DNA of 7,964 bases, taken from CALRGL01 sp964374035 (GTDB lineage: Bacteria > Patescibacteriota > Patescibacteriia > UBA9934 > GWF2-40-263). Below the pieces are notes generated by a model. That model did not search any database, was not told the DNA's origin, and saw only the letters and a program-made list of their open reading frames with translations. Numbering within the stretch: the first letter of the stretch is position 1; each line of letters starts with the position of its first letter. Of the stretch, positions 3,926-7,964 are shown piece by piece. The stretch spans positions 1 through 7,964 of the forward strand of contig CAYJWY010000038.1 of the NCBI GenBank assembly GCA_964374035.1. The letters run 5' to 3'. The translations under genes were made by a program, and so were the position numbers.

Positions 3926-6211
3926 CTATCGTCGCGCGGTTCCATTCTTCGTGATGTCTTCAAGATGCACGCTTAGCAAACTCGACACTCCTTGCGATAC
4001 CATCGTCACTCCGTACAGTACATCGGCCTTTTCCATTGTCGCGCGATTATGCGTGATGATGATGAACTGCGACTTGCTTGCAAGTTCCTCAATAATCGCG
4101 GCATAGCGAATGGTGTTGGCTTCGTCCAGAGCCGCGTCGACCTCGTCTAGAACAACAAAAGGGGATGGGTTGACCGACATGATGGCGGACAACAGCGCGA
4201 TCGATGTAAGCGCGCGCTCCCCGCCCGAAAGAAGGTTCAAGGCTTTGAGGCGTTTGCCAGGAGGAGTGGCTTGGATATCGACACCGACGACGGGGTCGCG
4301 ATGCTTTTCAAGTTGACGCGCGAGTTTGTCTCCTGCGTCGGTGTTTGTGTCTGCCCCCGTGTCATCCTGAGGAGTCCTCGACGAAGGATCTCCTAGCGTT
4401 TCGTCCTGGGGTCCTTCGCGTTCGCTCAGGACGACATCAAGCGTCATTTTCACAAGCGACGCACTTCCGCCGCCAAATAACATTTTGAAGTAGTGATCAA
4501 ACTTCTTGTTGATGTCCGCAAAAACTTTCTTCGATTGCTTGTCGATTTTCTCGTCGAGTTCTGTGACAACCTTTTCCGTCGACTTAATCGCCGCGTGCAG
4601 GTCGTTGATCTGCGTGTCGAGGAATTCAAATCGCGTTTGTGTCTGTTTGTATTCCTCAATGATCTCCGGATCGATGCCGCCGATAAGCTCGAGTTGGTAA
4701 CGCAAGCGTTGGACGTCGGGGTAGAGCGTTTCGGTGTCGTTGATCATCTCGCCACGTTGTTTGCGAAGCAGAGAGGCTCGGTCTTTGAGAAACTCGTCCA
4801 TCTCGCGTTTGAGTCCAAGCTCGCGCTCGTCGAGTCGGGCTTGCTGAATGTCGAGTTCATTCTTTTTGTTCTCGAGTTCATGCATTGTTGATTGCTTCGC
4901 ACGAAGTTCTCGTTGATTCTCGATGAGGTCGGTGCGAACTTGTTGTTCTTTCTTTGCGTATCCGTCAATTTCTTTCTCGAGTCGTTCAAGGTCTTTTGTA
5001 ATCGTGGCTTCTTGTTTTCTAAAGTCTTCAAGCGCGTCTACCAGCTTCTTGTCTGGTTTGATGTCCTCGGGATTGGGTCGTTCAAGGCGTTTAGACAAGT
5101 CTTCCGAACGTTTCAAAATATGCACGGAAGCTTCATGAATTTTGTCCAAATCAATAAGTTCTCTAAGTCCTCTAAGACCTATAATGACCTCTTTTATCTC
5201 CTCAATAATTTTCATCAAAGGAAGCGGCGCCCAGTTCGATTGTGCGCGAACCTTCGTGAGTTCTATTTCCTTTTCTGTGGTGAACTGCTGATGCCGATTG
5301 TTGTCGCGCTCGCGTTGAAGCTTGCGGTATTCCATCTGAAAACTCGCGAGCCCCTCGTCTTTTGGCTCAGACGCTTCGACGACCTCCGTTTTTTTTTCGA
5401 GTTCTTTCAGTTCTTTCTGTTTCTCGGCAAGTGTCTTGTTGTGCTCGAGAAGCTGTCGTTTAATGCCGTCGACTTGGTCTTGCAAACTCCACCAAAGCGT
5501 TCCGTAATACCACGTCTCAAGACGGTGAAGTTCTGTCTCGACCTCCTCGCGCTTCTCGAGGCGATTGGCTTGGCGCTTGAGCGATCGAAGGCGCGGCTCG
5601 ATCTCGGCGAGTACGGTTTCGACCTCGTGGAGATTCTCGTAGGTACGCTTGAGCTTAAGCACGCTCTCGTGCCGTTTAATTTGAAATTGCTTCACGCCCG
5701 TTGCGTCGTCAAAAAACGCTTTGCGCTCTTCGGGACTCGAAACCAAAATGTGATCGATCATGCCCTGGGCGATCACGCTGTACGATCGTTGGCCGACGTT
5801 TGCCTGCGCAAGCAGGAGCTGGATGTCCGCAAGGCGTGTTCGTGACTCGTTCAAAAGATAGTCACTCGTCCCGTCTCGAAACAGCCGGCGCGTGATTGTC
5901 ACTTCCTTAAATTCAATCGGCATTGCCGAGTCGGAGTTATCGAGCGTAATGGATACTTCCGCAAACCCTGCCTGGGCCTTGCCCTCAGATCCCGAAAAAA
6001 TAATATCCTCCGATTTCTTGCCGCGCAGTAACTTCAAACTCTGCTCACCCAACACCCATCGCATGGCGTCCGCCATGTTCGATTTTCCAGAGCCGTTTGG
6101 CCCCACAATAGCGGTGACCGGAAAGCGATTGCCGGATGGAGGAAGAAATGTCAGGGACGTCTTCTTAGCAAACGTCTTAAAGCCCTGAACATCGAGTCGT
6201 TTCACGTACAT
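3926..6211 (-). CDS. smc: short, apparently hingeless SMC chromosome-segregation ATPase
   Basis: Encodes 761 residues, against about 1150-1200 for bacterial SMC. SMC dimers with ScpAB organise and help separate chromosomes by ATP-driven DNA loop handling. The N-terminal head holds MYVKRLDVQGFKTFA, Walker A GPNGSGKS (37-44), GEQ with the Q-loop at Q57, and LLRG. The C-terminal head holds IEEY, LFGGG, signature LSGGER (661-666), Walker B VVLDE with D689 and E690, and H-switch His721. Two charged coiled-coil arms (about 165-325 and 400-560) are joined by only about 75 residues (326-400), too little for the usual hinge of roughly 170-200. The protein has no cysteine, so no zinc hook. Residues 593-617 are encoded by an inserted palindromic repeat. 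It starts at the ATG 9 nt after a TGCTATGAT promoter element and has no Shine-Dalgarno. An SbcC/Rad50-type protein is less likely, given the SMC-type N-terminus and C-lobe. Confidence 0.93.
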   Translation of the reverse strand: MYVKRLDVQGFKTFAKKTSLTFLPPSGNRFPVTAIVGPNGSGKSNMADAMRWVLGEQSLKLLRGKKSEDIIFSGSEGKAQAGFAEVSITLDNSDSAMPIEFKEVTITRRLFRDGTSDYLLNESRTRLADIQLLLAQANVGQRSYSVIAQGMIDHILVSSPEERKAFFDDATGVKQFQIKRHESVLKLKRTYENLHEVETVLAEIEPRLRSLKRQANRLEKREEVETELHRLETWYYGTLWWSLQDQVDGIKRQLLEHNKTLAEKQKELKELEKKTEVVEASEPKDEGLASFQMEYRKLQRERDNNRHQQFTTEKEIELTKVRAQSNWAPLPLMKIIEEIKEVIIGLRGLRELIDLDKIHEASVHILKRSEDLSKRLERPNPEDIKPDKKLVDALEDFRKQEATITKDLERLEKEIDGYAKKEQQVRTDLIENQRELRAKQSTMHELENKKNELDIQQARLDERELGLKREMDEFLKDRASLLRKQRGEMINDTETLYPDVQRLRYQLELIGGIDPEIIEEYKQTQTRFEFLDTQINDLHAAIKSTEKVVTELDEKIDKQSKKVFADINKKFDHYFKMLFGGGSASLVKMTLDVVLSEREGPQDETLGDPSSRTPQDDTGADTNTDAGDKLARQLEKHRDPVVGVDIQATPPGKRLKALNLLSGGERALTSIALLSAIMSVNPSPFVVLDEVDAALDEANTIRYAAIIEELASKSQFIIITHNRATMEKADVLYGVTMVSQGVSSLLSVHLEDITKNGTARR
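4361..4435. repeat. 75-bp palindromic repeat inserted in frame in smc
   Basis: Two copies of one unit lie head to head: GTCATCCTGAG...CGACGAAGGATCT on the plus strand from 4361, and on the minus strand from 4435 GTCGTCCTGAGCGAA...GCGAAGGACCCC. The outer 11 bases match at 10 positions. The 75 bp equal 25 codons of smc (residues 593-617) and contain no stop. The unit resembles dispersed TCATCCTGAG...GAAGGAT repeats I recall from intergenic regions of other bacteria; this could not be checked here. Confidence 0.8.
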
Positions 6212-6220
6212 AGTGCAGAC

Positions 6221-6229
6221 ATCATAGCA
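6221..6229 (-). promoter_or_regulatory. extended -10 promoter element of smc
   Basis: On the minus strand, TGC followed by TATGAT (five of six consensus bases, plus the TGN extension) lies 9 nt upstream of the smc ATG. Transcription would start on or next to the start codon. No good -35 is seen at 17-18 bp. Confidence 0.5.
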
Positions 6230-6242
6230 AAGTTAGCAACCA

Positions 6243-6274
6243 AAAACACCCTCGCTATTTTTTGAAGGTGTCTT
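6243..6274 (-). terminator. probable intrinsic terminator of hicBA
   Basis: On the minus strand AAGACACC (6274-6267) pairs with GGTGTTTT (6250-6243) in eight pairs including one G-T, across a 16-nt loop, and runs into T residues. The loop contains the TAG at 6257-6255 that ends hicA in its shifted frame, which is where a hicA terminator would be expected if the original gene ended there. Confidence 0.55.
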
Positions 6275-6469
6275 TGGGGAGTTTCGATTGTTTCACGATC
6301 GACATGAATGTTCCGATTGGTAGTGGTTGTTTTTTCCGTGGATTGGAATAGGAACTGTTGCTCCCGTCTCCACTTGTTTATAAATGCGATGACTCCCGCG
6401 TTGTCGCGAAACGATAAAGTCGTGGGCCAACAAGATACGCTCAAGCTCTCTGGCGCTTAGCGGTTGCAT
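6255..6469 (-). pseudogene. hicA: HicA-family mRNA interferase toxin, interrupted by a -1 frameshift (broken or programmed)
   Basis: Starting at the ATG at 6469, the frame reads MQPLSARELERILLAHDF then GSHRIYK and VPIPIHGK, a clear HicA toxin: a small double-stranded-RNA-binding-like fold that cleaves mRNA. His27 in GSH is the expected catalytic residue. After HGKNN the frame turns to unrelated sequence and stops at 6293, giving 58 residues. In the -1 frame the family sequence continues (QPLPIGTFMSIVKQSKLPKD) to a TAG at 6255, giving 71 residues, a normal HicA length. The break coincides with A AAA AAC at 6335-6329 in the correct phase for -1 slippage. Alternatives are an indel in the A run, either real or from sequencing. 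The start overlaps the hicB end by 29 nt. Without the shift the C-terminal helix is lost and the toxin is probably inactive. Confidence 0.75.
6329..6335 (-). other. A AAA AAC slippery heptamer in hicA
   Basis: Read on the minus strand, the bases after the Gly codon of HG are AAAAAC; with the last A of that codon they form the canonical heptamer A AAA AAC in phase with the upstream hicA frame. A -1 slip here joins the two halves of HicA. No strong stimulatory hairpin or internal Shine-Dalgarno is visible nearby. Confidence 0.5.
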
Positions 6470-6737
6470 GTTTTTTGTGTGAGTGTTGACGAAGAGCTGG
6501 TCGTGGCGCCTGAAGGACGGTTACCGATGACAGTTGTTCATTCGGTATCGTTTTTCCAGATTCCGTCATTTCCTCGATCCAAAGTTCCAGTACCTCTTGT
6601 CCCATCCTCACGGCTTCCTCATGCGTTTTGCCAAACGTGAAACAACCAGGCAACGAAGGAAACGAAACTAGATGATTTCCCTCCTTATCTTGTTGAATGA
6701 CAGCCGTATAAGAATACATTTTTTCAACAGATTTCAT
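6441..6737 (-). CDS. hicB: HicB-family antitoxin
   Basis: Encodes 98 residues. HicB antitoxins bind and neutralise HicA toxin and usually repress their own operon. The diagnostic part is residues about 7-60: YTAVIQQDKEGNHLVSFPSLPGCFTFGKTHEEAV, then a long helix ending LELWIEEM, which is the partial RNase-H-like HicB fold. No separate ribbon-helix-helix or HTH domain is seen; instead a basic, His/Lys/Arg-rich tail (HSHKKHATAKRQR) ends the protein. The order is hicB then hicA, with a 29-nt overlap that suggests translational coupling. The ATG at 6737 lies 8 nt after a -10-like box; the in-frame ATG at 6719 (residue 7) is an alternative, and neither has a Shine-Dalgarno. Family assignment is secure. 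Whether it still has a working toxin partner depends on the hicA frameshift. Confidence 0.88.
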   Translation of the reverse strand: MKSVEKMYSYTAVIQQDKEGNHLVSFPSLPGCFTFGKTHEEAVRMGQEVLELWIEEMTESGKTIPNEQLSSVTVLQAPRPALRQHSHKKHATAKRQRA

Positions 6738-6745
6738 ACAAGAAT

Positions 6746-6774
6746 ATTACATCACACACGCATGGATCTCGCAA
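6746..6774 (-). promoter_or_regulatory. candidate hicBA promoter TTGCGA-N17-TGTAAT
   Basis: On the minus strand TTGCGA (6774-6769) is followed after 17 bp by TGTAAT (6751-6746), with four and five of six consensus bases. The hicB ATG lies 8 nt downstream, so the transcript would have almost no leader. Confidence 0.4.
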
Positions 6775-6905
6775 CGCATAAGTCTTGACTTTCCTTATAT
6801 TTTTTGACACTCTTTCTCCAGCGCCGCTTCCAATAAATAGGTTACTCATGAATCCCGGACGGTCTGGACTCGTGAACGCCGGCGGCACTGAGGGAGGGCT
6901 ATTCC

Positions 6906-7748
6906 ATGACGGAACGCCTGGTCGAGATCAAGCACTCGGAGTTGCATTTGACACTTCATAGCCTTTCAGATGCGGGATTCACGGTCGACGACGCGGCATG
7001 GTTGCGCAACGGGAATGCTCCACTACTTGTCGACTTCATTCGTCGAAGTCAGGGTATCAACCCTTTCGAGCAGTCCGTTGATCAGACGCTCGGCACCCTG
7101 CGTACCCAGAACACCGTAGGCAACTGGGGTCTCGACGAAGAAGTCTTCGACCAGCTCCGCGAGACTGCCCCTGCCTGGCCCAAGGGCCGCGACGCTTTCC
7201 GTTCTCTGCGCATCCGCTGGGGCGAGGCAGACGAGGGAGTGGCCCTCACCTTCGAGCGCCACGTCGAAGTCATCAAGCGTGCTTTCCCAGGCAAGTTCTG
7301 GCGTTGGGAGCACTTGCGTTCCGTCAGGACTTCCTACAAAGGCAAGGACGTGGAACGCCTGCGTCTGCTCAACGGCAACCACACCCACCACGCCACCGTC
7401 GAGTGGGTCATCATGAATTACCTCTCGACCAGCCGCAAGCGCACCGACGTCACCTCGGTTCGTGGTCCGAACTCCCTCGCGGACGAAGGTCTCGTCCTCG
7501 CATGGCTCTTCCCCTCGCGCGTCCACATCATCGACTACAAGCAATACCCGGCCTGGTTCTGCGCCGGCTACGAACTGAACGTTCCCGAGCGCGACGACGA
7601 GGAGTGGTGTTTCGTGGTGCTCGTGGACCGCCATGTCGACATCGGTCGCGTGAGCCTGCGCGCCCACCGGCGTGACAACGGCTACTCTTTTTACTCGGTT
7701 CCTTTCCTCGAGAGTGCCACTTGCACTCAACACGTCACTCGCGAGTGA
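6906..7748 (+). CDS. conserved-type hypothetical protein of unknown function
   Basis: Encodes 280 residues. I do not recognise a function. The start at 6906 has a strong Shine-Dalgarno sequence (AGGGAGGG at 6891-6898, 7 nt away). The protein is soluble, with no signal peptide or membrane helix. It is rich in Trp and charged residues and has motif-like blocks: APAWPKGRDAFRSLRIRWGE (about 89-108), FWRWEHLRS (131-139), RLRLLNGNHTHH (151-162), VRGPNSLADEGLVLAWLFP (about 185-203), and AWFCAGYELNVPERDDEEW (about 216-234). From memory, proteins with these blocks recur, often in several copies, in Patescibacteria genomes as hypothetical proteins; this was not checked. The last residues (TQHVTRE) are encoded by one arm of a perfect palindrome that spans the stop codon, so the natural end of the family may lie slightly earlier. 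It is flanked by hicBA, transcribed divergently, and by a terminator. Confidence 0.85.
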   Translation: MTERLVEIKHSELHLTLHSLSDAGFTVDDAAWLRNGNAPLLVDFIRRSQGINPFEQSVDQTLGTLRTQNTVGNWGLDEEVFDQLRETAPAWPKGRDAFRSLRIRWGEADEGVALTFERHVEVIKRAFPGKFWRWEHLRSVRTSYKGKDVERLRLLNGNHTHHATVEWVIMNYLSTSRKRTDVTSVRGPNSLADEGLVLAWLFPSRVHIIDYKQYPAWFCAGYELNVPERDDEEWCFVVLVDRHVDIGRVSLRAHRRDNGYSFYSVPFLESATCTQHVTRE

Positions 7749-7753
7749 CGTGT
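7730..7753. repeat. perfect 24-bp palindrome spanning a stop codon
   Basis: ACACGTCACTCG is followed at once by its own reverse complement, giving a 10-bp stem with a CGCG loop. It includes the last five codons and the TGA (7746-7748) of the preceding gene. No T-tract follows, so it is not a terminator by itself; it could protect the mRNA 3' end, bind a dimeric protein, or be a small inserted repeat. Confidence 0.8.
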
Positions 7754-7772
7754 CTTGGCCGCTCAACCCTCG

Positions 7773-7806
7773 AGCGCCTCGGATTCTTGATCCTTGGCGC
7801 TTTTTT
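7773..7806 (+). terminator. intrinsic terminator of the hypothetical gene
   Basis: AGCGCC (7773-7778) pairs with GGCGCT (7796-7801). Inside, GGAT (7781-7784) pairs with ATCC (7790-7793) around TCTTG. Six T residues (7801-7806) follow. It lies 24 nt after the stop codon. Confidence 0.85.
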
Positions 7807-7817
7807 GTTGTCTTGCA

Positions 7818-7964
7818 ATGAATGTCCACCACGCTCAATATCCTCCACCACCCACTGAACAGCTCGTATTCGTAACGCGTTTTGAGTACGATCTGTTCAT
7901 GATTGACGCGGTCTGTTCGCTCGGATACACTCCTCTGCTTATGAACCCACAGCGAGTTTCCATT
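7818..7964 (+). CDS. N-terminus of an unidentified protein, cut by the window end
   Basis: From the ATG at 7818 the frame stays open for 49 codons to the window edge; an in-frame stop at 7788 bounds it upstream. The translation looks protein-like: a short polar, Pro-rich start (MNVHHAQYPPPPTEQ), then a beta-strand/helix/strand pattern, LVFVTRFEYDLFMIDAVCSLGYTPLLMNP, of the kind that opens Rossmann-like folds. No family can be named from so little. There is no Shine-Dalgarno sequence, and the start is only 11 nt after the T-tract of the preceding terminator, leaving little room for a separate promoter. Internal ATGs at 7899 and 7941 are in frame and are possible alternative starts. Confidence 0.5.
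   Translation, partial: MNVHHAQYPPPPTEQLVFVTRFEYDLFMIDAVCSLGYTPLLMNPQRVSI

Noticed and set aside
4892..5845. 317-codon open frame on the plus strand
   Set aside because: It is antisense to the smc coiled coil, whose Lys/Glu-rich codons read backwards give Leu/Phe-rich frames. It has no recognisable family and no Shine-Dalgarno.
6202..6444. 80-codon minus-strand frame overlapping hicA
   Set aside because: It is in neither of the two frames that encode HicA sequence, and it overlaps the smc start.
6804..6836. Plus-strand promoter for the 280-residue gene from TTGACA at 6804
   Set aside because: No acceptable -10 lies 16-18 bp downstream; the nearest A/T-rich box needs a 21-bp spacer.
6848..6961. 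37-codon frame (start ATG at 6848) overlapping the 280-residue gene
   Set aside because: It has no Shine-Dalgarno and no recognisable product, and most of it lies in the leader and first codons of a better-supported gene.
7023..7838. 271-codon open frame on the minus strand
   Set aside because: It is antisense to the 280-residue gene in a high-GC third-position setting and runs through the palindrome and terminator.
7903..7949. TTGACG-N17-TACACT promoter with a leaderless ATG at 7941
   Set aside because: The frame of that ATG is already open from 7818 and reads as plausible protein across the supposed promoter, so the match is more likely chance inside a coding region.

Overview
The window looks like a chromosomal segment from a Patescibacteria (Candidate Phyla Radiation) bacterium, at roughly 50% GC. 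This placement is an inference. It rests on the rearranged khpA/trmD/rpsP cluster, ribosomal protein S16 with a long Ala/Lys/Glu tail, a short SMC protein without a recognisable hinge, a 280-residue hypothetical protein of a type I associate with such genomes, and several genes whose start codons lie almost on top of a -10 box with no Shine-Dalgarno (SD) sequence. No rRNA, tRNA, CRISPR array or transposase was found.

Layout. At 40-1625 (+) there is a two-gene operon: a small protein that may have a tautomerase-like fold, then a 399-residue regulator joining an N-terminal HTH, a sigma-70 region 4 and an RNA polymerase alpha C-terminal domain. An intrinsic terminator follows. Positions 1684-1961 are noncoding: a promoter-like site, a stem-loop, and a 127-bp element bounded by perfect 19-bp inverted repeats. 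Next come khpA (+) and trmD (+), separated by a terminator hairpin that ends 2 nt before the trmD start. trmD converges on rpsP (-) over a bidirectional terminator. Upstream of rpsP lie an inverted array of TGGAGT-type repeats and a promoter. smc (-) fills 3926-6211 and carries a 75-bp palindromic repeat inserted in frame. Behind it is a hicB-hicA toxin-antitoxin pair (-), with hicA interrupted by a -1 frameshift exactly at an A AAA AAC slippery heptamer. A 280-residue conserved-looking protein of unknown function (+) follows, ending in a 24-bp palindrome and a terminator. The last feature is the start of another reading frame (+) that runs off the window.

Functions. khpA, trmD and rpsP belong to translation and RNA metabolism: an RNA chaperone, tRNA m1G37 methylation and the small ribosomal subunit. 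smc serves chromosome organisation. The sigma4/alphaCTD fusion probably acts at promoters. The hicBA remnant or pair is an accessory module sharing strand and spacer with smc.

The observations most worth a second look are the sigma4/alphaCTD fusion lacking the key alphaCTD arginine, the palindromic repeat inside smc, the hicA frameshift on a canonical slippery site, the hingeless SMC, and the structured 127-bp element whose minus-strand form has a GAAA tetraloop and tandem G.A mismatches.
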